Below are positions 1-7,783 of a DNA stretch of 64,000 nt, piece by piece. The notes under the pieces are model-generated. The model was given only the letters and a program-made list of their open reading frames with translations, was not told where the DNA came from and searched no databases. Position 1 is the stretch's first letter. Every line of letters begins with the position of its first letter. This stretch comes from Sphingobacterium paucimobilis HER1398. Lineage in GTDB: Bacteria > Bacteroidota > Bacteroidia > Sphingobacteriales > Sphingobacteriaceae. Where the stretch lies: NCBI RefSeq assembly GCF_000416985.1, contig NZ_ATDL01000015.1, positions 186,001 through 250,000 of the forward strand, in the 5' to 3' direction. The translations under genes were made by a program, and so were the position numbers.

Positions 1-1497
1 GTCCGAGACCTCTGTACCTAATTTCAACATCCCCGTAAGGCGGTCGGAATTGGACCCCAGGGCCGATCCTTTACTGTCATTGTACCCTAAGGAGACGTAG
101 TAATCTGTCCGGTCATTGGCGCCTGACAACCCTACAGTGTAGTCTTGGTAAATCGAATTGCGGAACAATAAGTCGTACCAATCGGTATTCATGACCTCAA
201 GGTCTTTGGCTCTTAACACGAATTCTTCCTGTGTCAGCTCTTTGTTATACAATTGCTGCAACAATCCCTCATAACCTACATCCTTGGGCGAATTCATAAA
301 GCGCAACCCCGCATCAGTTATTTCTTTGGAGAGTTGGATACGCTCCTGCGAATTCATCCGATTCAAGCGGCTATAACTGGGACGTTGATTGACGGTGAGC
401 CCTGTGTTAAAGGTAATCTTAGGTTTCCCAACCATACCATTTTTGGTCGTAATGACAATTACACCGTTGGCAGCTTTTACACCGTAGATAGCGGTTGCCG
501 AAGCATCCTTTAATACGTCTATAGAAGCTATATCTTGAGGATTTAGTCCAGCCACGTTGCTACCGATCAAATAGGCTGCATCAGGACTGTTGACATCGGA
601 CGCATTGAAAGGCATAGAGCTTTCCTGAATAACGCCATCGATAACCCAAATCGGAGCTTTATTACCATTGATGGTCGATGTACCACGGATCCGAATCTTA
701 GAAGCGGCACTGGGCTCTCCCGATGTGAGCTGTACGCTCATCCCTGGTACCTTTCCTTGGAGCATCTGATCAATAGACAGCGCTCCGGTCACAACTACGT
801 CTTCGGCCTTTATTGAAAATATGGAACTTGCCAGCTCTCTTTTATTCAGTCGCTGATAACCGGTAGTCACGACTTCGTCCAACATATTGGTACTGTTTTC
901 CAATATGACGGTTGTATTCTTTTGCAGATCAGAAGCTCTCATCTCAATCTTCTCGTATCCTATAAAAGAAATCTCGAGTATACTATTTGCTGCAACAGTG
1001 AGGCTAAACTCGCCTTGCGCATTGGTCGTAATGACTTTGCCCGATCCTTTAACCAAAATATTAACACCGGCCTGCGGATAAGGAGCTACTCCTTCGCTTT
1101 CTTTCAATAAGACCTTTCCAGCAACGGTAATATTTTCCTGCGTCGCTTTGGCTTTGGTAAGGGTGACGGTCTTGTTGACAATGGAATAGTCCACATTCAA
1201 CTGGGTCGCCAGTTTTGCCAAGGCCTTGTCTATGTTTTCAGCATCCAGGTCTAAATTGATAGACCGACCGTTGGCCAAGATTTTTGAATCATAAATAAAG
1301 GAGTAACCAGACTGTTCTTCGATCTGCTGCAAAACAGTCTTGATGTGCTGATTTCGGGCATTCAATTGAATCCGCTGGGCAAAGGTGCTTGCCGATGTAA
1401 GGGTGATCATACCTACGGTCAACAAAGTCGTGACTCGGATAGGCAAGAGATCTGCTTTAAGAAAGGTTGATCGCTTTCTAAAACAAGAATTATTCAT
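1..1497 (-). CDS. SusC/RagA-family TonB-dependent receptor, N-terminal part (module 1)
   Basis: Outer-membrane active transporter of the SusC class, cut by the window edge: 499 codons are present with no stop. The ATG is at 1497. A signal peptide is followed by an STN domain (about residues 30-105, starting at QRIQLNARNQ), a carboxypeptidase-regulatory-like beta domain (about 110-200, ending in SFIGYEK), and the plug domain with the family signatures KIRIRGTSTI, IDVLKDASATAIYG and NGVIVITTKNG. The STN domain is the part that in FecA-type systems contacts the anti-sigma factor, so this receptor probably signals to the FecR-like protein encoded 20 bp upstream. Unlike the other four modules there is almost no fecR-susC gap and no stem-loop. 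The substrate cannot be told. Confidence 0.95.
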   Translation of the reverse strand, partial: MNNSCFRKRSTFLKADLLPIRVTTLLTVGMITLTSASTFAQRIQLNARNQHIKTVLQQIEEQSGYSFIYDSKILANGRSINLDLDAENIDKALAKLATQLNVDYSIVNKTVTLTKAKATQENITVAGKVLLKESEGVAPYPQAGVNILVKGSGKVITTNAQGEFSLTVAANSILEISFIGYEKIEMRASDLQKNTTVILENSTNMLDEVVTTGYQRLNKRELASSIFSIKAEDVVVTGALSIDQMLQGKVPGMSVQLTSGEPSAASKIRIRGTSTINGNKAPIWVIDGVIQESSMPFNASDVNSPDAAYLIGSNVAGLNPQDIASIDVLKDASATAIYGVKAANGVIVITTKNGMVGKPKITFNTGLTVNQRPSYSRLNRMNSQERIQLSKEITDAGLRFMNSPKDVGYEGLLQQLYNKELTQEEFVLRAKDLEVMNTDWYDLLFRNSIYQDYTVGLSGANDRTDYYVSLGYNDSKGSALGSNSDRLTGMLKLGTEVSD

Positions 1498-1517
1498 ACG
1501 TGTTAAGATATTGGAAG

Positions 1518-2582
1518 TTAATTATTATTGAATTTGACCTGCATCACGTTATCCTTTAACTGATACTGGGCTTGGGTTAGATTTCCTAAGATCAATTGTA
1601 AATCTTTGAGCTCGGTACCACGAGGGATCTTTCCGGAAATCATCAAATCCGGAATTCGGTTTTTGAACACTATTTTAAGGCCATACCACCGTCCCAGTTG
1701 CTGTAATACCTCTTCGACCTGCTCGTTGTCAAACTCAAAATTGAGTTGACGCCAACCTATATTAGGAATGACTTCTTCGGACTTGACAGCAATATTTCCG
1801 GCCGTATTGTACGCTATATCATTAGGTTTTAAGACCTCTGCAGCATCGCCACTCTGTAAACGTATACTGCCCTCGATCAATGAGGTGACTATCTGTTTTT
1901 GATTCGGATAAGCTTTAATATTGAACTTGGTACCCAGAACCTCGACTCTCTGCCCCTTGGATGCGACAATAAAGTTGCGTCCTGCAATCTTGCTCACGTC
2001 GAAAAAGGCTTCTCCTTCGAGGTAGACAACCCGATTCTGACCTGTTCTAAAATCGTCCGCAAGGTGTATTTTCGTACCGGCATTTAAAGAGACCTTGGAG
2101 CCATCAGGTAGCTGAATTTTAATAAACTGAGCCTCGCCCGTAGATATATCGCCTATTTTGTCCCCATTATCCAATTCCTTTAAATTGACGTATTTGGAGG
2201 TATCCAGGAAATCGGCGACTGATGTATTGATGGTTACATGATCAAATGCGTCGCCCCCGAGTTTCACAGCGCTTGATAGCTCTAATGGTTTGTCATTGGT
2301 GCTGCTGTAATAAAAGAACGCGAAAGACGATGCTGCTACAATGGCGAATGCAGCTGCAATACGGACAAAGCGTCTGCTGTCCCAACGACGCACTTTACGC
2401 TTACCTTCGATCTTGTCCCATATCGACTGATGTAATGTATTGACATCTCCCAGCGCATCTACGTTGGTCTGTGTATCATCCCAACTCCGATACCACTGTA
2501 GAAACAACGATTTTTCGTCTTCTGTAGCAGTCCCAGCATTTATCTTCGCTAAGATTTTTTTTATTTCTTCATCTTTTAGCAT
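1518..2582 (-). CDS. FecR-family anti-sigma factor (module 1)
   Basis: Inner-membrane anti-sigma factor, 354 residues. It has a short cytoplasmic N-terminal part, one membrane segment at about 72-94 (ending SSFAFFYYSS), a periplasmic FecR domain (about 155-225, with LPDGSKVSLNAGT, LEGEAFFDV and VLGTKFNIKAY) and a C-terminal DUF4974 domain (about 280-352). It would hold the sigma factor encoded directly upstream until the STN domain of the downstream SusC transmits ligand binding. Order sigma, fecR, susC on the minus strand is the usual Bacteroidota arrangement. Confidence 0.93.
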   Translation of the reverse strand: MLKDEEIKKILAKINAGTATEDEKSLFLQWYRSWDDTQTNVDALGDVNTLHQSIWDKIEGKRKVRRWDSRRFVRIAAAFAIVAASSFAFFYYSSTNDKPLELSSAVKLGGDAFDHVTINTSVADFLDTSKYVNLKELDNGDKIGDISTGEAQFIKIQLPDGSKVSLNAGTKIHLADDFRTGQNRVVYLEGEAFFDVSKIAGRNFIVASKGQRVEVLGTKFNIKAYPNQKQIVTSLIEGSIRLQSGDAAEVLKPNDIAYNTAGNIAVKSEEVIPNIGWRQLNFEFDNEQVEEVLQQLGRWYGLKIVFKNRIPDLMISGKIPRGTELKDLQLILGNLTQAQYQLKDNVMQVKFNNN

Positions 2583-2644
2583 ACAGTCATGGTTTGTTGT
2601 ATATAGATATGTACAACAACTCGGGAAGTACGCACGACTGTTTT

Positions 2645-3220
2645 TTAAAAAATCACAAAAAAATTAAGATTATTTATAAACTTTCGCAATACTTTCAACG
2701 CTTTGCTTAATTGATTCTCAACCGTACGAGGTGAAATATTCAATTTTTCAGCGATCTCACGGCTGTTTAGGTTTTCATTCCTAGAGTAGTTAAATATAAT
2801 TTTGGTCTTTTCGGGAAGACGATCAACTTCTGCCTGCAACAGATCTTTTAGGAATTTGGCTTCCAGTACTTCGTCCAGGTCAAGGTCTTCGACCCGATCC
2901 AATACACCAAAACTGCTGGAATCCAACAGATCATAACGGGCGGATTTATGGTATTCTTTGATAACAGCAAATTTACAGGCCTGATATAGATAGGATTCAA
3001 TATTTTGGATGGAGCTCAATTCTCTGTGGTTCCACAACGACATAAAGATATCCTGCACAATATCTTGTGCAACATCCATGTTGTGAATCCTATTATGACA
3101 GATCACAAAAATCTTATCCCAATAGCGATCATAAAGCTCGCGGAAAGCTTTTTCATCTTTGCTTTGAATTCGTTTTTGTAATTCGATATTACTCAGCGTA
3201 ATATAGTTGTTATGTTGCAT
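2645..3220 (-). CDS. ECF RNA polymerase sigma factor (module 1)
   Basis: Sigma-70 family, ECF type, about 191 residues. Region 2 runs around FRELYDRYWDKIF to DIFMSLWNHR, and region 4 carries the HTH (LPEKTKIIF ... SREIAEKLNISPRTVENQLSKAL). An in-frame TTG at 3229 lies only seven bases from a perfect TAnnTTTG box at 3243-3236, so I take the ATG at 3220 as the start. First gene of module 1. Expected to drive the susCD operon when released by the FecR protein. Confidence 0.92.
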   Translation of the reverse strand: MQHNNYITLSNIELQKRIQSKDEKAFRELYDRYWDKIFVICHNRIHNMDVAQDIVQDIFMSLWNHRELSSIQNIESYLYQACKFAVIKEYHKSARYDLLDSSSFGVLDRVEDLDLDEVLEAKFLKDLLQAEVDRLPEKTKIIFNYSRNENLNSREIAEKLNISPRTVENQLSKALKVLRKFINNLNFFVIF

Positions 3221-3235
3221 GTTATTCAACTCTCA

Positions 3236-3243
3236 CAAAATTA
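3236..3243 (-). promoter_or_regulatory. -7 box of the module 1 sigma gene
   Basis: TAATTTTG on the minus strand matches the Bacteroidota -7 consensus TAnnTTTG at every fixed position. It leaves a leader of roughly 12 nt before the ATG at 3220. No clear TTTG -33 element is visible. Confidence 0.55.
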
Positions 3244-3331
3244 GCAATTAAAACTCTATTTTTTTAAGTAGCTGACATTAAAACGAAATAGCATGCAACG
3301 CACTTGTTAAAGCTGGGAAAAACAAGTTCAG

Positions 3332-4261
3332 TTATAACAATCCTATCTGTTTCATTTTTTTAATAAAAATCTGAACATATTCCTCCTTATATGCATTTGT
3401 CAAAAAACTCATACTTATCCACTCGCTCACTTTTTCTGATTGTTTTGAAAAATCTTTGTAGATATTGTCACGGACAATGGTAGTAATCCCTAAACTAAAT
3501 GCAAACTGGTCAAAATCTGAACGCTTTATCTTTCGCTTACGACCTCCTAAAGTCAACGCCAAATCTTCTTTGTCTGCTGGATAGATTAGGTTAACGTTCA
3601 AGAGATCATAGGCTGGTGAAAAAAAGATCCCCTTATCCTTATGCATTAAGGAAAAGTTTTTTAGATGCATATCATTATTGCCCGTTAAAAAGGAAAACAG
3701 CACTAACCTAAAATAGGTAATCACATCTAAACCTGAATGGGTTGCGTACCTCTTGATGATCTTACCTACTCGCTCATAGGAGCTCTTGTATTTCTGTTCC
3801 GTGAGCAATTCTGAAAGTTGACACAAATCCTCTACGTGGATTTTTTTCCCATTTAAGCGGTCAAATCGTTTAGTAATGTAAGCCAGGTTTCCGGTGGATG
3901 TCCGAATCAACATATGCTCGGCAGTTCTAATCTTAAACAGTGCGGCTAAATGCATCGTTAGATCTTCCACTTCTGGCATAAATGCAAATTCCCTAGATTG
4001 AGGCTTCAAAATATAGTCCCCCCATAAGCCAACCAATGTTAATCGCTTATTTCCTTTATTGCCATGTAAGCTTAATGATATTTTTGGCTGTACACCTGTT
4101 AAAGCTAGTCGTTCGTGTACGGTAATCTGGGCCAGTTTGTTTAACTTCTCTTGATCTAATTCCAACAAAGGGACTTGGGTTGTTCCAAAGAACTTTCTCA
4201 AACATGCAGGATGATATTCCTCTGTTTCAACAGGGCGGTAGCAAAACAAACACTTAGTCAC
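3332..4261 (-). CDS. hipA: HipA-family kinase toxin, C-terminal (kinase) protein
   Basis: Ser/Thr kinase toxin of the HipA family lacking its N-terminal subdomain, which is encoded separately just upstream. Seen: a zinc-knuckle-like CxxC ... HPAC (C4, C7, H17, C20), the HipA loop LTGVQPKIS (about 54-62), a probable ATP-binding lysine in YILKPQ (K86), the catalytic loop GNNDMHLKN (D197, K201, N202) and the metal-binding SPAYDLLN (D219). I start it at GTG 4261, which overlaps the stop of the preceding gene by 8 bp; an ATG further upstream at 4300 would overlap by 47 bp and adds an unconvincing basic stretch. In HipA and HipT the targets are aminoacyl-tRNA synthetases; the target here is unknown. 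The split resembles the HipBST arrangement. Confidence 0.88.
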   Translation of the reverse strand: MTKCLFCYRPVETEEYHPACLRKFFGTTQVPLLELDQEKLNKLAQITVHERLALTGVQPKISLSLHGNKGNKRLTLVGLWGDYILKPQSREFAFMPEVEDLTMHLAALFKIRTAEHMLIRTSTGNLAYITKRFDRLNGKKIHVEDLCQLSELLTEQKYKSSYERVGKIIKRYATHSGLDVITYFRLVLFSFLTGNNDMHLKNFSLMHKDKGIFFSPAYDLLNVNLIYPADKEDLALTLGGRKRKIKRSDFDQFAFSLGITTIVRDNIYKDFSKQSEKVSEWISMSFLTNAYKEEYVQIFIKKMKQIGLL

Positions 4262-4589
4262 GATCCTCCGCCTCCATCGGATATACAGAAACGGCACCAA
4301 TTGTATCTCTACATAAATTGATTAATAATTCAAATCGATCACGTGGATTGAGCTTCCAATGCTTCTCGCCTATTTCCAATAACCATCCTTCTGGAATCAA
4401 GCCATCAAAAAAAGGGAACAGCACATTGCTATGATAGCTATTCTCTGATAGTGGCAGCGTTAAGCTGATAGATTGTGGATTCTGAGCGTCCAGATATTCT
4501 TTGACATACCGAAAAGTATACCCACTGTCAACTTCAAAAAGATAGCCCGCAAGCTGATCTCGAAAATATATTTTTGCTTGCCGTGCCAT
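4254..4589 (-). CDS. HipA N-terminal-domain protein (HipS-like)
   Basis: 111 residues, corresponding to the N-subdomain 1 of HipA, with the family motif FDGLIPEGWLLE near residue 62. Its ATG overlaps the hipB stop by one base (TAATG) and its own stop overlaps the kinase GTG, so the three genes are translationally coupled. In the E. coli O127 HipBST system a stand-alone protein of this kind (HipS) acts as the antitoxin of the HipT kinase; that role is inferred here from architecture only. Confidence 0.85.
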   Translation of the reverse strand: MARQAKIYFRDQLAGYLFEVDSGYTFRYVKEYLDAQNPQSISLTLPLSENSYHSNVLFPFFDGLIPEGWLLEIGEKHWKLNPRDRFELLINLCRDTIGAVSVYPMEAEDRD

Positions 4590-4792
4590 TATTCTCTAGT
4601 TGTATCAATAACACCGACTTCTTTCCCAAATAAACCTAGAACATCATTTACTTTATCTAATCGAAGCGTTGTCTTACCTTGTTCCAGGTCTCGAACAAAA
4701 CGTAATCCAACACCTGCATTCAAAGCTAAATCTTCCTGAGTCAGCTTTAATTCTTTACGCTTTCGCTTTACAAATAGTCTTATCGAATCCAT
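4589..4792 (-). CDS. hipB: HipB-like XRE-family antitoxin/repressor
   Basis: Small HTH_3/XRE DNA-binding protein, 67 residues from the ATG at 4792 (MDSIRLF). The helix-turn-helix lies in LKLTQEDLALNAGVGLRFV. A longer reading upstream would run through the operator-promoter region and is unlikely. A purine-rich GAAAGGG just upstream could be a ribosome site, and the first operator dyad overlaps it. First gene of the tripartite hip operon and likely the autorepressor. Confidence 0.88.
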   Translation of the reverse strand: MDSIRLFVKRKRKELKLTQEDLALNAGVGLRFVRDLEQGKTTLRLDKVNDVLGLFGKEVGVIDTTRE

Positions 4793-4795
4793 ATC

Positions 4796-4894
4796 TATAC
4801 CCTTTCTGATATAAATATACATAAAATAAATAAAACTATACCACATTGGGTATAAAAAAATAAAAAAAACTATAATTATACCCTATAGGGGATA
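4796..4894. promoter_or_regulatory. Three hip operator dyads, TATACC-N6-GGTATA
   Basis: Three inverted repeats stand in front of hipB: 4796-4813 (right arm GATATA, one mismatch), 4837-4854 (perfect) and 4877-4894 (right arm GGGATA, one mismatch). Their centres are 41 and 40 bp apart, close to four helical turns. E. coli HipB is known to bind dyads of the form TATCC-N8-GGATA, so the outer bases agree. The first dyad overlaps the probable ribosome site of hipB. Binding by HipB is inferred. Confidence 0.75.
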
Positions 4895-4914
4895 ATTAAA
4901 TATAGAATATTTGG

Positions 4915-4966
4915 CCATACCGTGTTTTAACTGATAAAACATGTACAGTATAGGCATGGGAATTGC
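4915..4966 (+). promoter_or_regulatory. Sigma-54-type promoter of sRNA copy A
   Basis: GG at 4953-4954 and GC at 4965-4966 are separated by 10 bases (AGGCATGGGAATTGCC), fitting the RpoN -24/-12 spacing. An upstream block ending in GTTTTAAC (4915-4931) is shared in position with copies B, C and D. The predicted start 12 bases after the GC is T4978. It diverges from the hip operon. Confidence 0.6.
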
Positions 4967-4977
4967 CGTTATAACAG

Positions 4978-5045
4978 TATTCATAATTTATATTAATAAT
5001 TGGTTAATTAAAAATCCCTGAAGCTCTCGTTTCCAGGGATTTTTG
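4978..5045 (+). ncRNA. Small RNA family member, copy A
   Basis: About 68 nt. It begins TATTCATAATTTA, continues with AATAATTGGTT and ends in an intrinsic terminator, the AATCCC/GGGATT hairpin at about 5012-5041 followed by T's. This is the most divergent of the sigma-54 copies: the conserved TTTAGGTT reads TTTATATT, and TTAGTT reads TTAATT. The terminator is symmetrical enough to end the minus-strand operon that stops at 5075 as well. No protein is likely to be made. Confidence 0.65.
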
Positions 5046-5074
5046 TAGGTACTGTGAGAGATAGTGCGATTAAT

Positions 5075-6271
5075 CTATTTGCCGAATATCTCTATGAGTT
5101 TTTTATCCAGATCGGCGTCGGTATCGGCATCAGCAGCGTACCGTCCGATGATCACGCCTTCGGGATTGACCAGAATCTTGGTCGGCAATGTGCTCGTACC
5201 AAAGTGGTCCGAAATAGCATTGCTGCGATCAAACTCGCCGTTCTCGTATTTAAGACCGCGCAGCACATGCTTCCATATCTCGATGCCGTCCTGCTCTACG
5301 GCTTTGTGCCATGCCTCGTGATTACGATCGTCGTCGGCTACTCCAATGATCTCGAATCCATCGGCCTTATACTTGTTATACAGTGAAATCAGATGCGGAT
5401 TGCCTTTGCGACAGGGCACGCACCAACTGGCCCAAAAATCCAACAGTACGTACTGTCCACGAAAATCGGTCAGTGCCAATGGCTTGCCATTGATATCTGT
5501 AGAACGAAATTCATAGGCTTTGCTGCCCGGAGAACCGCTTTTGAACTCTTCGATTTCTTTGCTGATCTCCAGACCGTAACTGCTGTTCTGAACCCGATCT
5601 GAAAGCCCTCCGTACAATGCCTCCAATTGATCAAGCTTGGAACCGGCTACCATAAAACGCAATAGGTAGGCGCTGACATAGGAGTCGGGATTGGCCTTGA
5701 TGAAAGCCAGGTCCAATGCCTTTTTGCGGGCATTGAAGGGCTCGAAATTGTCTCGATACGCATAGGTATCTTCCTTCATTTTTTTCACCTTGAGCTCCAG
5801 CGCCTGTAACTCTTTAGCAGCCTCTGTATAGGCTTTATGGCGCTTGTCATACTCCTGCAAAACGGCTTCCATCTCCTGTTGTATCGGCTGCTTCGATCTG
5901 TCCAGGCTGCTCCATTCGTCCTGTGTTTTGGAACCTTTGACCACAGCTTCTTTGAACTTGCCGCTTTCGAGCCCTATGGACATATTCTTAGGCTCGAGAT
6001 AGAAACTAAGGAGATTGGGGTCATCAAAGCTACGAATGTCAGGATCTAAATACAGGGTAGCCATTACGGGCTCTCCTACTTTTCCTTTCAGTGTAAACTT
6101 GTTGTTCTGAATACGGGCACTGTCCGTGATGCGTGCTCCGTCATTATTATAGCTTAAATAGACGTAAGGCTTGTCCACATTTTTGATTTCTCCCTTGAGC
6201 TGGAAGTTCTGTTGAGCATGCAGGCTAAGACCGGCCGATAGTAAGCTTATGGATAACAGGTAAGTTTTCAT
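5075..6271 (-). CDS. TlpA-family thiol-disulfide oxidoreductase with DUF4369-like N-terminus (module 2)
   Basis: About 398 residues from the ATG at 6271, which opens a signal peptide (MKTYLLSISLLSAGLSLHA); an upstream in-frame ATG at 6292 would bury it. Residues about 22-115 form the DUF4369-like beta domain and 115-240 a helical linker. The C-terminal thioredoxin fold (about 255-398) has the redox centre WCVPC (C284, C287) and a TLPT cis-proline loop. It is the last gene of module 2, 28 bp after susD. Such proteins act in the periplasm or on the cell surface; a link to the imported substrate is suggested only by position. Confidence 0.9.
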   Translation of the reverse strand: MKTYLLSISLLSAGLSLHAQQNFQLKGEIKNVDKPYVYLSYNNDGARITDSARIQNNKFTLKGKVGEPVMATLYLDPDIRSFDDPNLLSFYLEPKNMSIGLESGKFKEAVVKGSKTQDEWSSLDRSKQPIQQEMEAVLQEYDKRHKAYTEAAKELQALELKVKKMKEDTYAYRDNFEPFNARKKALDLAFIKANPDSYVSAYLLRFMVAGSKLDQLEALYGGLSDRVQNSSYGLEISKEIEEFKSGSPGSKAYEFRSTDINGKPLALTDFRGQYVLLDFWASWCVPCRKGNPHLISLYNKYKADGFEIIGVADDDRNHEAWHKAVEQDGIEIWKHVLRGLKYENGEFDRSNAISDHFGTSTLPTKILVNPEGVIIGRYAADADTDADLDKKLIEIFGK

Positions 6272-6299
6272 GTATCTCGTTTTAAATGGCATTTGTTTT

Positions 6300-7772
6300 T
6301 TAATTCGGTTTCAAATTGTTGTTTTCGATAATCTCTTCTTCTGGGATCTGCAGGATGACCTTCCTGTCGGTGGGCTGTACGGTCATCGCTCCCGAACTGC
6401 CTGATGTATAGTTGCGGACCATAGGGATACCGTTTCTAAACTCGTCGAAACTGGCATGCCCTTCGAAGGCTAGCTCCAGCTTACGCTGCTTCAATATCTC
6501 TTCCTGTAAGGCTGTGGACTGTAAACCGGAAAGTGGCAAGAGCCCTGCACGCTGTCTGATGATATTGACATCGATGAGTGCGTCGCCATCTCGCCTGAGC
6601 TTGGAATAGGCTTCTGCCCTATTGAGGTACATCTCGGCCAACCGCAGGTAGCGTAAAGGAGAGATCGAATAGAGAGAGACGTAATTGATCATGTACTTGG
6701 AAACGGCTCTATTATCAGCTGGATAACCTGGGGTCACATTGGTAATGTAAAAATGATTACGCAGATCGGCAGGTTCCATCAATGCGAGCAAGTAAGGTGA
6801 CGGTCGGTACAGGCCTCCGGAATAATTGATCTGTGAAGGCATCGCAAAAAAATTACTGATCAATCCTTGCTTGTAATCGGTATTGACTGCAAAGATATCT
6901 TCCTTGTTATGTACATTATTGGTCTTGTAATACTCGGTGTACTCGGTACCTTCTAACAATTTATAACCTCCTTCATCAATGACTTTGGTCGCATATTCTG
7001 CCGCCTTTTGATTGTACTCATCTACGGGACTGGCCAGACTGCCTCCCATGTACAAATAGACGCGCGAAAGGAATGCATACGCGCCATACTTGCTGCCATA
7101 ACTGCTCGTCCGCTTGGCTGTGAACAAGGGCGCTGCGGCTTCTAAATCAGCAATAATCTGCTGATATACCTGCGCGAGGGTAGCCCGCGCGGGAGCAAAG
7201 CCTGGCCCGTTATTGTCTTTTAAGATCAACATGACACCCAAAGATTCATTGGGATTCTGGTAATAGGGCTTGCCATATAAACGAACCAGATTAAAGTAGA
7301 CGTAGGCGCGCAGAAAAAGCGCATCAGCCTTGGCCTGTAAGATCACGGGATTGGTCTCGCTGTCGGAAACATGTTTCAAAATCTTGTTGATATGCAAGAT
7401 ACAGGAATAGCTGGCTCTCCAATAGTCATAGGTGTACGAAAGATCTTTGTTGCCCGAGTTGACGTAGTCGAACACGTCTGTCTTTTTATTGATCTCCGCA
7501 TCTAATGATTTGATTGTATTGCCCTTGGCCTCGCCAAAAAAGATGATCATATCATTGTACGAAAATGAAGTGGGACTGGCTGCTCCGGATATAAGTGCAT
7601 AGGTGCCAGTCACGGCTTTGGTATAGCCCTGAGGACTGTCAAACTGGCTCTCTTCGAAAATGACATTGTGCGGTCTAAGCTCATCCAGCTGCTTGTTACA
7701 ACTGGTACAAAACAGCACTATCACTGTAAATAAGTAAACTGATGGATAGTGTATATATGGATTTATTTTCAT
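6300..7772 (-). CDS. SusD/RagB-family nutrient-binding lipoprotein (module 2)
   Basis: Surface-exposed lipoprotein forming the lid of the SusC channel, 490 residues. The signal peptide ends at a lipid-attachment cysteine (TSC, C25). TPR-like helices of the SusD fold follow, with the family signatures ADALFLRAYVYFNLVRLYG, YLRLAEMYLNRAEAYSKL and LAFEGHASFDEFRNG. It lies 11 bp after susC and is clearly cotranscribed. The ligand cannot be deduced. Confidence 0.93.
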   Translation of the reverse strand: MKINPYIHYPSVYLFTVIVLFCTSCNKQLDELRPHNVIFEESQFDSPQGYTKAVTGTYALISGAASPTSFSYNDMIIFFGEAKGNTIKSLDAEINKKTDVFDYVNSGNKDLSYTYDYWRASYSCILHINKILKHVSDSETNPVILQAKADALFLRAYVYFNLVRLYGKPYYQNPNESLGVMLILKDNNGPGFAPARATLAQVYQQIIADLEAAAPLFTAKRTSSYGSKYGAYAFLSRVYLYMGGSLASPVDEYNQKAAEYATKVIDEGGYKLLEGTEYTEYYKTNNVHNKEDIFAVNTDYKQGLISNFFAMPSQINYSGGLYRPSPYLLALMEPADLRNHFYITNVTPGYPADNRAVSKYMINYVSLYSISPLRYLRLAEMYLNRAEAYSKLRRDGDALIDVNIIRQRAGLLPLSGLQSTALQEEILKQRKLELAFEGHASFDEFRNGIPMVRNYTSGSSGAMTVQPTDRKVILQIPEEEIIENNNLKPN

Positions 7773-7783
7773 AATTGTACAGT

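Noticed and set aside
253..1110. Plus-strand open frames across the first 1.1 kb and similar frames opposite other large genes.
   Set aside because: They lie antisense to a well-supported SusC frame, have no family features and no start signals; overlapping frames of this sort occur opposite every SusC here.
4793..4846. N-terminal extension of HipB starting at 4846.
   Set aside because: The extension is AT-driven low-complexity sequence crossing two operator dyads; the family-like protein begins at ATG 4792.
4956..5020. Tiny reading frame in sRNA copies A and D (MGIAVITVFII / MGVAVITVFII).
   Set aside because: The ATG lies inside the -24/-12 element and is lost in copies B and C; only the promoter and RNA features are common to all copies, so a peptide is unlikely.
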